Shown piece by piece: positions 11,223-21,945 of a DNA stretch of 64,000 nt. Origin of the DNA: Xestospongia bergquistia. Taxonomy: Eukaryota > Porifera > Demospongiae > Haplosclerida > Petrosiidae. Where the stretch lies: the NCBI GenBank assembly GCA_963965975.1, contig OZ014425.1:2059501-2123500 (forward strand). Reading direction: 5' to 3'. The position numbers and the translations under genes were made by a program. The notes beneath the pieces were generated by a model. The model was not told where the DNA came from and did not search any database. It worked only from the letters and a program-made list of their open reading frames with translations. Positions within the stretch are counted from its first letter, which is position 1, and the number at the start of each line of letters is the position of its first letter.

Positions 11223-11650
11223 TGTTTGGCAAAGAAAATTGTTTTCTTTGGTGAAAGATCAAAAATTGAACATTACTATAAAAAGTCAAAGAAGTGCCAT
11301 ATGCCACAATTAAAAACATCAATTTCATTGGGAAGAAAAAGAGTCGTAATATATTATCATCACTTTCATCATCATCATCATCTGCTTCCCCCTCACCTTC
11401 AACATCTGCTTCCCCCTCACCTTTACCATCCCCTTCATCAAATGAAGAAATTAGCGAATTCTTTTCCTCGTTAGCCTCAGATCTCTCAGAAAGAATTTAT
11501 CCCAATGAGGAGTTCTGGCATCAAAATGTCCCTCGAATGCAGCACTTTTTTACTACTGCAATCTTGCCAGAACTGATAGGAAAGTTTTTTTCTCGGACAA
11601 CGGATCGATCCACAAACTCAGGCATGGATTTAACACCTTCAGTACCCACG

Positions 11651-13068
11651 ATTTTATCTAATGTTGGTGTTTCATTACCATTAGATATAACAAAATCAAT
11701 TGGTTGAGTTGCACTTAGTATAGAGTATTTTTTCCGTATGTTTCCAATTACATGTTCAATGTGTATTCTAACGTTAGCGACATTCCTGGTCTGTTCAACA
11801 TCTATAGGATTCAGTTGTGCTTTATGCTTTGTAAAAGCAGGAAGTTCTAACCGTGACAATTTCATTCCTACAGAGTCCTTTATGTCAAAGCCACGGTCTG
11901 CCAAGACTGTGTCACCAGGAACTAGATGGTCAAGCAAGTAAGAATGTTCGGTTAGAAATTTGTCACTAGTTCTTCCTCCCCACCCCTCTGAAATGAAGCT
12001 CACAGTTCCTTGAGGAGTGACACCTATTAAATACTTGACAGTGTTGTGATGTTTGTATGAAGAATATGTTTGTGCTCTAGCAAGCAAATTGGTTGGACGA
12101 TCTAGGAATATTTCAAAACAGTCGATTATGACCACACACCTAGAAAAATGCTCCCGAAATACCTTTGGTATTGTCTTCATTAATGCATCCCTCTCTGGCC
12201 ATTTAATCAAAGGTTTCAGCTTGACAAACAACATGCTGATCACACGAGTGAATATGCGGCCGACTGTGGAGTTGTGAACCTTAAATCTGTACCCTAGATT
12301 CTGACTGGGTAGATTTAAACGAAGCCTGATTAATGTCATCACAAGTTGTTGAAATGGAGACAATGACATATTGCTGTGACTGGTCAGGTATCTCTTTACA
12401 TATACAAACAGTTTCATTAACAAACTCCATGTACTAAGACCAGTATAATACAGTACCTTCTTATCATCATACTTAAAATATTCCTCGTCTATTATTTGCT
12501 CTGCTAGTTCTGATCTCAACAGTGAAACTGCCTGCTTTAGATCTTCAATATCTTGTTCCTTTGAGTATGATTCCTCTGTTTGAGTAGCAACATTGTGACA
12601 TTCATTGACTGTACTGGTTTCTTTATTTCTTAAATCATTCTCGGAGACCTCCTCATTCTCAGACACCACCTCATTATCATCACCTAGCTCATCAGTAACG
12701 ACAATGTCCGTTGACTCCCTCAGACATAAACGACGTCTCCTTTCAGCTCGTTCGTATCTTTTAATACATGTGGTCGTTTCTTGCTCATAACCTAACTTTA
12801 AACAAGGGACCAAGTCAGGATTATTTTGATCATAGAGTTGTGATGGAGAACCACTATTAAATTGTTCTGAACAAACCCTAATGTTGTGGTATTGTTCTTT
12901 TGCAATATCTTTTCTTTTTATCTTAGCAAGCCAAGTTTCTTGTCTTTTTCTGCTAAGTGATTCAGTTTCTGCTCCTTGATGAGTAAGAACGCTAGGTAAT
13001 CGATAAAAACTAATCCATTTGTCCCTTTTGTTCCGATTCCCACATCCAACAACTGCACATATCACCAT
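11651..13068 (-). pseudogene. Unit 1: THAP-DDE transposase, 3' end lost
   Basis: The start ATG at 13068 gives [18 protein letters not shown], a THAP zinc-finger start. The closing motif is VCSEQF instead of VCSEHF, so the last zinc ligand His is Gln. An acidic linker with coiled-coil character ([19 protein letters not shown]) follows, then a helix-turn-helix and the DDE domain: [10 protein letters not shown] (Asp), VLADRGFDI (Asp), RIHIEHVIG (Glu). At about 11651 the sequence jumps into antisense of the YqaJ gene and the frame reads on without the native C-terminus (YVCSALINI in other units). It would bind the inverted ends and excise the element. An in-frame upstream ATG lies inside the inverted repeat and is less likely to be used. 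Confidence 0.8.
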
Positions 13069-13286
13069 TTTATAACGCACATGTACACCAACATGGCCGA
13101 CAGGAAACACCCCCATGTTATTGACACGCCCTTTGCAGAGGGTCTATATACCTATTTATGGAGGACACTTTATACTAGTACAGGATGTCTCCCCCAGGGG
13201 ACACCTTATACTAAGAGGGAACAATCTGCACTAGTTCCAGCAGTTGTACATGGACATTTTACACTAGTGCAGAATTAGCCTCGTAC

Positions 13287-13815
13287 CCAGGCTTTCGCGA
13301 AAGAAAAGAAAGCCTGGTAACTACTGTTTGCGCATGCGCGGAATTATTGTAATTTATGTAATATAGTGACATCATAATTACAACATTTTAAATTAAAGGA
13401 CGAGTAAATAGGCTGGGTTTACATTAATGATGTTTCATTCACTACACAAGTTTAAGCATGGCTAGTCGAGTTTGTCGGTTGTGCAGAGATTTAGTAAAAA
13501 CAAAAAGAGCATCAAACTTGTTCAGTGCTGTTGGGATACAAAATCACAGACATCTTTTCCGTGATATATAGCTTCAATGGACAAGAGTTGCTCTTTTTTT
13601 AGAGCTTAGAGTAGAGCAGCAGAAAAGTTTTTATCAGTACTACAAGTACCCATCACACATTGTGGTAAAAGGAATTTTGACGTCAGTTGACGGAGGATTC
13701 CTAAAGTATACTATTTTCCAAGAAATCTGTGGAAATTTAACGTATGCGCAAACGTCTGGAAAAGAACATCTGGTAACGTAGTTACCAGATGTTTTTTTCT
13801 ATTGCGAATGCCTGA
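13287..13815. mobile_element. Unit 1: non-autonomous inverted-repeat element
   Basis: Left (CCCAGGCTTTCGCGAAAG... GGTAACTAC... TTTGCGCATGCG) and right sequences are imperfect inverted repeats of each other over about 55 bp. Both ends contain nested hairpins (CCAGGCTTTC/GAAAGCCTGG and CATCTGGTAAC/GTTACCAGATG). It recurs in all units near the right Ginger end. The family was not identified. Confidence 0.45.
13458..13757 (+). other. Unit 1: short coding-like relic MASRVCRLCRDL
   Basis: The frame MASRVCRLCRDLVKTKRASN begins with a Cys-x2-Cys pair as in small N-terminal zinc fingers. It can be followed, after a slip, by SMDKSCSFLELRVEQQKSFYQ. The same residues recur in the other units, where a pogo-like MITE splits the region (units 2, 3, 5). 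No family was recognised; it may be the start of a lost transposon gene. Confidence 0.3.
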
Positions 13816-13881
13816 GTATGAGGCTAGTGCAGAATGTCCCCACACACATTTTGCACCAGTGCAAATATGTTCCAGGGGACA

Positions 13882-16800
13882 AATTTAGGGGGGACCAAAT
13901 GCATTATGACACCACATTCATATTTATACTGATATTTGATTCAAATACCAAACAGAACAGGATATGTAGCCATAGAACTGCTTATAATGGATTAGAAAGT
14001 TTGTATGCATAGATTTATCTTGAGCATTTTAAGACAACTCTATAATAATTATGATTACTCTTTTGTTTAGTTCTTATGGCTAAAAAGGATATTTATGTTG
14101 TGAAATAAAGTATTAATAATCCAGCTACCACGCACCAATCATATGATAGTTATGTGCTCATTACGTCATCACATCCCAGAATAATAGCCACTATTACCAT
14201 CACATGGTGTCTGGGTATGAGACTATCTGAAGCACCTAAGAATTCTCTAGTCAATTTGAGGATTGTGGCAATGAATTTTAGGATAAGGGATAACATTTTC
14301 TATTTTAAGTGTCATATGCTGCCAAACTAAGCGCATACAATGTAATTACTGTACACAGCATAAAGGAATACAGAATGTAGTACAGTAGTAGCATACAAAG
14401 TATCTACCTTTTCTACCAATTGTGTAGTCTCTTGCACTTGGTAGATAATATACAGTGCCTACCAATATGATATCATGATCTTAAATATTATAAATAGCTA
14501 CTTACTGGGATTAGCAAGACTGTGCAAAGACCACATTTTGTTGAAACTTTCCAATTATCGCGCACGTCGTCCAGTGACATGTTGCGCATGCGCGGTTGTA
14601 ACTGTCTCCTCTTCATAAAAAGCCGGAAAGCATGGCGTGTATTAAAATTAGCTTTTCGTTCTATTGTATAAATACGGTATTTATCGATCGCATCATCACT
14701 CGTAAAGTCTCTTACATAGTAATTATGAGTATAGTGTAGGCAATCCTAAAGTAGACATTGATATTAAACTCATATATTGTTCCAAATAATATTATTCTAT
14801 TAAGACATACATAGACATTGCTGATGATAACCCAACTGAACTTTTTTCTTCACCACAACATATTTCCCCTGGAGAGAGCTTGAAGAGGCCGAACCACACA
14901 TGTTCTGGATAAGCTTTCTTCAGAACGAATGTTGACTTAAGTTTAACATTTTGTTAATTTATTGTCACTTCAAATGTTATCTCATGTAGATGCTGGTGGA
15001 AATGTTTCAGTAAATGATGAGAATTTTTGCATTGGTTTCTCATTTTGGGTTTTGTCATGTCACTGGTACAACATGAATTCCATGCACCAATGCAAGTATC
15101 AGCTTCCACAGCAATTCACAATATCCTGCAGCTAATACCAGTTCCAATGTCCTTAGACTTTCTCTCTATTTGTACATACTTACAACTGTTTCAAACATAA
15201 CTTTTATTTTGGCATTTCAAATTTTGTTGTGTTTGGACAAATATAAATTTATAACTTTGATATTGTCTGATTTGAGATGATTAATTAATGAATACAATAT
15301 TCACACAATTGCAAATTAAATAACCATTTATGTAAATTTGTAAGACCTTGCTTTATCTTCCAATATGCAAACACAATCTTAGGAGATCACCCAAAATCAA
15401 CTAGTAATATACAGACAAGATATTCACATGATCTTAAAAGACACATGATCTTGTAAGGTCAGGGCAAAGGTCTTCTAGGATTCTTGCTGTGATCTTACAA
15501 AACAACCTTCAACAAATTTTACAAGGGTAAAGAAATATATAAAGATTCAACATCAACTATTAGCAGACAAAGTGACTTTTGCTTTGAATAATCTCTGTAT
15601 TCTTTCATTTTACCAAAAATATATGACAATGATTATCAAGCACCATCAAAGCCACGTTGTTATTCTTAAATGGAAAGATGTTGAAGTACAAAAAAAATCA
15701 TATCTGAGACTGAGCTACATGAAACATAACAATGTTGGAAATCACTTCAAGTAAAGGTAAAGTGGTCTGTAGATTAGGGCTCTAACATTGGAGATTAGAA
15801 CAAAATTGACCCTATGTTTCCCAACGAACTTGTTGCCCTTAAAGAACAAGTGTTAATTATGCATATCCATGCAAGGTTAAGGTTCAAATAAAGCATCTAA
15901 AGGATTATAGTTCTGTTTTAAAGTACTTGAAAGTTACAAATTTCAATTTGTCATCAATACAAAAGCTTGAACTGTCTCAACATACTTTAATATTCTATAT
16001 TATTTAGACTCCAGAATTACATGACTTGCCAAAGATGTTAATGTTTTTCTTCCCCAAAACAAGTGTAATGGTTGTGGTCACAATTATGTAGTTATTAATT
16101 ATTAGTGATAAGTAGTATCATGAAAGTTACTTATTAAAAAAGTCCTTCAAATCACAAAAATTCAGAGTTGAATAGTAATAAGCAATCTTGAGCAATTCCT
16201 GGACTTTCATCCACATTTGTAGTGGTTCTTGTAGAAACATCTTATATATTAAATATGGTAAATGATATAACACATTACATTTTGTATATCAACACAATCT
16301 TTCTAATTTTTGATGTTTTAGCTCTTACTCTGTTATGAAATATGGCATTGGACTACTTCCTTTTTCTTTGAAAGAGGACTAATTCTGTTTAGAGATGGTT
16401 TTTCCTATAGCTCTCGATGACATCAAAGCATAATTGTGGACATACAACAGGAGACTTTCACACCTAAGATGAGGATCATGGAAACATCTTGGTAATTATT
16501 TTCTTGTATTGCCTGTTTCTCGATCTGCTCATTCAATGGAAATCCATAAAGTAAGTATCATCATTAATGAATCATTCCATTGTAGCTATATATATTAACA
16601 TTTAGATAAGCTGCTAGGTACTTTTCTAGAATATTTGTCTAATTCCAACCATCAATAAGTCTGAAAATACTAAAAATGTCTGTAATGACAGATCTAATCT
16701 TTACATGAACATGACAGCATTCCATCTTTGTTGTTAGGTGTTTTGTGATGGAGACAATGGAGAAACGTTGCTTTTGGTCTGCCATGAAAATATATAGGAA

Positions 16801-17163
16801 AAAAAGGATTTTGAACTTTGATTGAGAGCAATATTTTGAAATTAAGGTATATGTATTTGGTAATTGTTTAACCTTTCATCCTGTTGTTGTAAATACCAGT
16901 ATCTGCAAGTCTAAACCTCTACCAGTCAGTAGTATCATTTATAGCATTTCGTTTGTGTTGATTTCGTCACTAAGTAAAGGTTGATTGTGTGTGTATTTGT
17001 GTAAAGATACTATCAATAAGCACAGTACCCTCTCTATTAGGGGTGAGCAATGTGGAAAATGATATGATAATAAATATTTTATGATAGTATCAATACAATG
17101 TAATACCACTCAAAACCATAAAGGTTGATTGTCTTTTACATAATATAGCAAGTAATAATATTT
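13882..17163. other. Unit 1: right flank of the composite, no intact gene
   Basis: About 3.3 kb of AT-rich sequence is conserved between units. It contains a short HECT-like relic (given separately), runs of GATCTTA-type short repeats around 15390-15500, and the left part of a hAT-type MITE at its right edge (from about 17038). Open frames such as that beginning MHQSYDSYVL in other units recur only because the DNA is duplicated. The following unit begins at a TTTAAGGCTATATC junction near 17164. Confidence 0.6.
14840..15200 (+). pseudogene. Unit 1: HECT-like relic, C-lobe part
   Basis: After a deletion that joins 14876 to the end of the N-lobe (TGGAGAGAGCTTGAAGAGG), the region encodes a HECT C-lobe-like segment: QHEFHAPMQVSASTAIHNI followed by LQLIPVPMSLDF. 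The ASTC active-site motif of HECT E3 ligases appears here as ASTA (GCA at 15111-15113). Assignment rests on faint similarity seen by eye and on the better preserved N-lobe in unit 2. Confidence 0.4.
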
Positions 17164-17167
17164 AAGG

Positions 17168-17575
17168 CTATATCATTTGGTTGTATGTTATTACAAAGTC
17201 ATACCTTAACTGTTACTGTTACAGCTGCCATCACAAGATGAAGACGACCAGTTAGAGACCATTGTTCCTTCTAAATACAGTCCACATACATGTTATCCCT
17301 TCATTACACAACTTGCCTAGTTGTTGTACAAGTTGACGCACAGTCTGTTTCTGATCTATAGACATGTTAGAACAGCAAATTGACAGCTTTTGGTTCAACA
17401 ATCTACATTATTAGAGGATGTGGCTGTAATAATGTACAGATCATACAAACCTGTAAGAACTTAGACCCTGTCCAAACTTGATTACATCATTATGACATAT
17501 TGTCTGTTGAGTGGTGATTCTATTCCTGTTGATTTCAGTGCCAAATTTAGAAGATAGATCTTCAAGTTGTACACA
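17168..17575 (-). pseudogene. Unit 2: nibrin exons 3-5 fragment (extra copy)
   Basis: This stretch is nearly identical to 5478-5895 and carries the second FHA exon and the two first-BRCT exons of nibrin. A short deletion (AGATGAAGACGACC in place of the longer unit 1 sequence) hits the exon encoding SSCTHLVM. It ends abruptly at 17575, where sequence homologous to 4374 begins, so these exons appear twice in unit 2, out of order. Confidence 0.85.
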
Positions 17576-17576
17576 G

Positions 17577-19332
17577 TGTGCCTATCTCTGACTCTGGAAT
17601 CAGTCTTAGACCAGTTCTGTAAGAAATAAATAGCAGCAACTTTCATATATGTCCTTACTCTTGAATTAATTTATGCACTTTTTCTAGTAAAGGTTCTCCT
17701 GAAGAAATTATAGTATCGTTATTAATGAGATGAGTTGTCCCAGAAGCTGCTCTAAGGCAATATTGCAGTGTGGAGTGCTATCAGGTCATCATCTTTTAAT
17801 AATAAAACATTTTTTAAACATACTTGTTTCTCACTCAGAAAATAAATGTGCTTCTTATTAAATAACTTCCGACGTTCCAGATTAGGTTTTAAAGAGAGGA
17901 TGGAACAGTTCTCACCCACTAAATTACTATCCACTAACTTAGGAATGTAACTATATATTTCTATCATTATTACATCAATTATATCGTATTAAATACTTGT
18001 TTGTTGGTGGTAATATTCTCTTGTCTTTGATACATTGTATTGCCTCTTGTAGCCAGGATATTGTAACAATGGGGCGGCAGCTAGATAAAGCATTCACTAC
18101 CTAAAACAACATGAATTTTGGGCTTAAGAATAGCAGATTAGGTAGTTAGGTAGGTGTGCTCTTATTCACACAGTACACATGATGTTATATTAGAGCTAGA
18201 CAGCTATGTCATAACTTGTACTGAGCCACCCAACACAGTTTATGAGCTCACATTCACTCAATAACCAACTCTGTAATTATTTTAAAGGGGCACAGACATG
18301 GAATCAGAAAGGTTTAAACCATTGCTGTATACAGAATAGTTTAATTATGCATAAGAGGTGTGACTTGGAGCATCATTATTACTTGAGCAAGACGATGTAC
18401 TCTCTTAAATCTTTACAACATATCTATTTACTTGCTGCTCATACTTACTAAACTGTGTTTTGAATTTGGTCTGCTTTGGTTTCACTTTAGTTTTGTTGTA
18501 ATGGTTTTGCAAGCTTCTAAAAAATGATGAGGTCACACGTGTATCACATTTATACATGCAATATCATCTTGAAAAAGTAGAATCAAGATTCAAGATGATG
18601 CAGAGATTTCTGTTTCTGTGCTTGTGACCCCTTAAGGCTATCTCCTTTGGTTGTATGTTATTATAAAGTTATACCTTAACTGTTACTGTTACAGCTGTCA
18701 TCACAAGATGAGTACAGGACGATGACCAGTTAGAAACCATTGTTCCTTCTAAATACAGTCCACATACATGTTATCCCTTCATTACACAACTTGCCTAGTT
18801 GTTGTACAAGTTGACGCACAGTCTGCTTCTGATCTACAGACATGTTAGAACAGCAAATTGACAGCTTTTGGTTCAACAATCTACATTATTAGAGGATGTG
18901 GCTGTAATAATGTACAGATCATACAAACCTGTAAGAACTTAGACCCTGTCCAAACTTGATTACATCATTATGACATATTGTCTGTTGAGTGGTGATTCTA
19001 TTCCTGTTGATTTCAGTGCCAAATTTAGAAGATAGATCTTCAAGTTGTACATTGTCAGTCTAAAAAAACATTACTACATTAATTGCCAAAATAAATTGTT
19101 TTAATAATCATTTGAGTATAAATTATTTATTTAGAGCATAGTTCATGCTGAGGACCTAATATCATCAACTAGCTTCATTTCTCATCTCTTTTAAGATAAA
19201 TACTTTGGTTTATATTAATGTAACAGTAGTAGATTAATGTACATACCTTTATTTTGATCACAGCATGTTTTCTACTAATAGATTGGTCATCAACAATTGT
19301 GATATCACAATCTAAATGGATGGAATTATTAT
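17577..19332 (-). pseudogene. Unit 2: nibrin 5' half (FHA to BRCT2), truncated
   Basis: Homologous to 4374-6178, this copy holds the exons for FHA through the second BRCT segment (GLRLIPESEIG). The exon matching 4618-4452 has a 48-bp in-frame deletion between GAA microhomologies, near 17703. The linker, MRE11-binding and C-terminal exons are absent. Splice sites of the retained exons, including the GC donor, look conserved. It cannot encode full nibrin. Confidence 0.85.
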
Positions 19333-19763
19333 TATTCCTTTAAAATTAAAAAAATTATTTTACATAATAAAATGTGTATAATTAGGTGCAATCAAACTAA
19401 TAAGAGGTTACTATAACAATGGAACGTGTGCACTATACTATATTGTGAGAAACATTGAGAAGTCGCTTTAATGGACGATGGACTAACCACGTCATTGTCA
19501 GAGCGCAGACTGTCCCCCTGGACAATTTACACTAGTGTAAAATGCTCCCCAGACATTCTGCACTAGTGCTAATTGTCCCAGTTAGTGTGAAGTGTCTCCC
19601 CATCAATGGATGAATAAAAACTACTAACTGAGTTACCAACCACATATAAACTTTATAATACATGTAAATTCTTCCCAGTTAAAGCTTAAATGTATAAAAT
19701 CAACTAAAACACATTGCTCACACTTTTAAGATCGAGATCTAGATCTAGCTACTAGACAGAGAG

Positions 19764-21080
19764 ATGGCTGCTGATAAAGACAATCATGACTTCCTTTATA
19801 ACTTTCTTCATTAGAATCATTACCATAGGTACCCAAATGGGTTCACTAAATGTGACAAAAGAGCTTTACGTCATAAAGCTACTAACTACAAGGTGGAAAG
19901 TAGCCATTTATTTTATTATCATGAGACAGGCCAGACAAGCAGGTACCAGCACTCATCTACTGAAAGAATAAGAATATTAGAAGCATGCCACTCCTTACCT
20001 GAAGGCAAGTTACTTTGTCACTGTGAAATATAAATATGTACAGTTGTACACTACATTTATATAATAACAAATTTTAAAAGATATATAGGAGGGCATCTGG
20101 GCTGTGATAGGACATATGAAAGATTGCTGAAATATTTCTGTGGAAATTGCTATGGAAACATATAGCTGATTATGTTAGAATTTGCCCTGTATGTCAAACA
20201 ACCAATGGTGCAAAATTTGTAAAGCAAGCTGGACCAATCCCTGTTAAACCAAAAGTATGGAGACAGGTATAATTGTTGATTATTAGTGATGTTAAAGATA
20301 ATCTGTACTTTTGTGATAATGAACAAAATTTAGTTAAATTCTAATTGCAGGTTGGAGTAGATTTGATTGGACTCCTTCCGAAGTCCTAATCAGGAAATTG
20401 TTATATCATCACTTTAGTAGATTTTTTTCTAAGAGGACAGAGGCAACTGCTCTCACTTGATAAGAAAGCTGAAGGAGTGGCTCTATTTTTGTACCAAATG
20501 AAATGTATTTATTGTATCTGATGTTTCAACTAGTCCACTTTACTTCTACTTTTCATCATTAGATATGGCTGTAGAAAGATCATGATTTCTGACCAGGGAA
20601 GAGAATTTGTGAATAAGGTCAACCAAAGTCTCTTCCAGCAGTTCAAAACAGAACACCAAATATCAACAGCCTACCATTCACAGACAAATGGTTTGGTGGA
20701 GCGTTATAACCAAACTTTGCAATGATGTCTCATTAAACTTCAATAGAGAGCAGGACAACTGGAATGAGTACATGGATGGTGTATTGTTTGCATACAGGAC
20801 ATCAAAACAAAAGTCTACTCAACGCACTCCTTTTGAATTAATGTATTGCAGGTACTACACTAATAAAATCATATTGAGTACACATTATATCTGCTATTAC
20901 AGAAAGCCAGTTCATTTTCAATAAAGATATGGATAGTATGAGTGATGACAACAAGATAGAGGACATAGACGGATACACTGAGAAAATGGTAAAATTAAAG
21001 AAGAGTCTTTTCTAATACCAATATTAAGGATTCTCAAGCAGACAAAAAAAGATTATGATAACAAACATCATCAGAAAAAA
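19764..21080 (+). pseudogene. Unit 2: Ginger transposase, nearly full length but broken
   Basis: The relic begins MAADKDNHDFL, then the zinc-binding region (HLGCDRTYERL, CPVCQTTNG), and the integrase catalytic core in pieces: IITLVDFFSKRTEATAL (Asp), MISDQGREFVNK (Asp) and TNGLVERYNQTL (Glu), so all three DDE residues survive. RTSKQKSTQRTPFELMYCR and a tail ending KKIMITN follow. Introns of about 80-100 bp split it. Stops after LPKS and NQTLQ and several slips prevent translation. The 3' end is cut by Harbinger-derived sequence near 21080. Confidence 0.75.
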
Positions 21081-21085
21081 AGTAA

Positions 21086-21864
21086 GTGCACTTACACTAC
21101 AGGAATGAGTATTGCAATAAATATAAATGTTGTATTGTTCAATTCTTGTCATTTCAAATTTCATGGATATTTCTCATTCAGACTACGTTTACACACGTCT
21201 ATTTTAGTCACTTGCATGGAAAACGAATAAAATGTTTGACCGTTTACACTTATCTCACATGTCCATTTTCAAGCGTTTACACAGCTCTATTAGTAAACAG
21301 ATCATTTTCTACGTTACTATGGAAACATATCACGTAATTAAAATAGTAAGCAAGCACCTGTTTATATGGCAGCATATTCCTTCATGATATATGGCATGAG
21401 TGGATAAGCTGGGTCACCTAATAAGAATATCGGTAATGGATCTTCACTCTCTAAAACCTGTCATCTGAGCATTAGGTTCAATTTCGAGTTGGCAAACATC
21501 CTGGCATCATGCACACTTCCAGGTCATTTCACCACGACATCAATGAAGCTATACCTGTAATCACAACAGGCCTGGACATTTAAAGTAAAGCGTAATTTTC
21601 TGTTAATGTAGTCAGTAGAATTTAATTTTGCTGTTTAATTTCTATATGTGTCCCATCTATTGCACTGATACACTGAGGGAAATTGAAAGCATCATAGAAC
21701 CTGCTCACCTTTTCTTTAACATCCTCCTCTGTGACGGGAAGCTTGATATATTTTGGCTTGAGATACACAGATATAACAGATGAGACTCGCCATAATATAA
21801 CCATCAACTTGCAAAACATTAAAAAATCTTTAATGGATGTAGGTAAGTGCAATAGTAGCAAATT
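21086..21864 (-). pseudogene. Unit 2: PIF/Harbinger transposase fragment
   Basis: The coding part (21330-21864) repeats the unit 1 fragment: [16 protein letters not shown], frameshift, [34 protein letters not shown]. About 240 bp of extra non-coding Harbinger-side sequence (21086-21330, with GTTTACAC motifs) is retained to its left, which unit 1 lacks. The C-terminal Glu region is absent. Confidence 0.78.
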
Positions 21865-21945
21865 TATTTTAGATGTTGTTGGTTTTCAATGAATGTAATA
21901 TAAACTTCTCTTCAAATCTTAGGTTAAAAGTTTTTTTTTCACAAA

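Larger units (their letters stand above)
10025..11280 (+). mobile_element. Unit 1: 5'-truncated Penelope-like element
   Basis: The element starts just before the reverse-transcriptase YVDDTF box; in this unit the Arg before YVDD is a stop. It continues through the thumb region into a GIY-YIG endonuclease (VVYNISCQEC, SYVGQTGRSLQQRIREH, a downstream CILESWHI Glu). This RT plus GIY-YIG order is diagnostic of Penelope-like elements. It is flanked by 11-bp direct repeats AAAAGTCAAAG (10014-10024 and 11281-11291), a target duplication. The frame shifts around 10235, where 15 bp present in unit 4 are missing. Confidence 0.87.
9407..11655 (+). pseudogene. Unit 1: ISL2EU SWIM/YqaJ gene, split and deleted
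   Basis: Exon 1 (9407-9751) starts MNSSNRSRNGPFLPDYVST. Exon 2 begins at 9799 after a 47-bp intron and contains a SWIM zinc motif CNCTAGLGETCSH. At 10024 the frame is cut by the Penelope element and resumes at 11292. Without the insert the codons join exactly, giving ILPTKVK then EVPYATIKNINF. At about 11489 the sequence jumps to the distal part of the gene ([12 protein letters not shown]), losing the YqaJ catalytic region. The copy is truncated near 11650. YqaJ-type proteins have the lambda-exonuclease fold; their role in ISL2EU transposition is unknown. Confidence 0.75.
9333..13146. mobile_element. Unit 1: ISL2EU-type DNA transposon
   Basis: Inverted ends of about 70 bp begin TAGACCCTCTGCAAAGGGCG at 9333 and match the right end at 13146 with roughly one mismatch. 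TA dinucleotides flank both sides. The interior has the ISL2EU gene pair: a + strand SWIM/YqaJ/PHD protein and a - strand THAP-DDE transposase, tail to tail. A Penelope-like element splits the first gene. Internal deletions removed most of the YqaJ domain, the PHD finger and the 3' end of the transposase gene. Confidence 0.82.
6352..13881 (+). mobile_element. Unit 1: Ginger-like DNA transposon, with nested elements
   Basis: The left end begins TGTCCCCCTGGACAATTTAC at 6352. The right end finishes CCAGGGGACA at 13881. The reverse complement of the right end aligns with the left end over about 65 bp, including the subterminal TGCACTAG motifs. TGT...ACA ends and an integrase-like transposase are features of Ginger elements. 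Inside lie the integrase relic, a Harbinger fragment, a Ulp1-like gene, one 400-bp repeat and a complete ISL2EU span. No convincing target duplication was seen. Whether 13881 or an internal GGGGACA near 13201 is the true end is not settled. Confidence 0.6.

Noticed and set aside
20500-20930. Integrase core suggesting a Ty3/gypsy retrotransposon
   Set aside because: No LTRs, gag, protease or reverse transcriptase accompany it; the TGT...ACA inverted ends fit a Ginger-type DNA transposon better.
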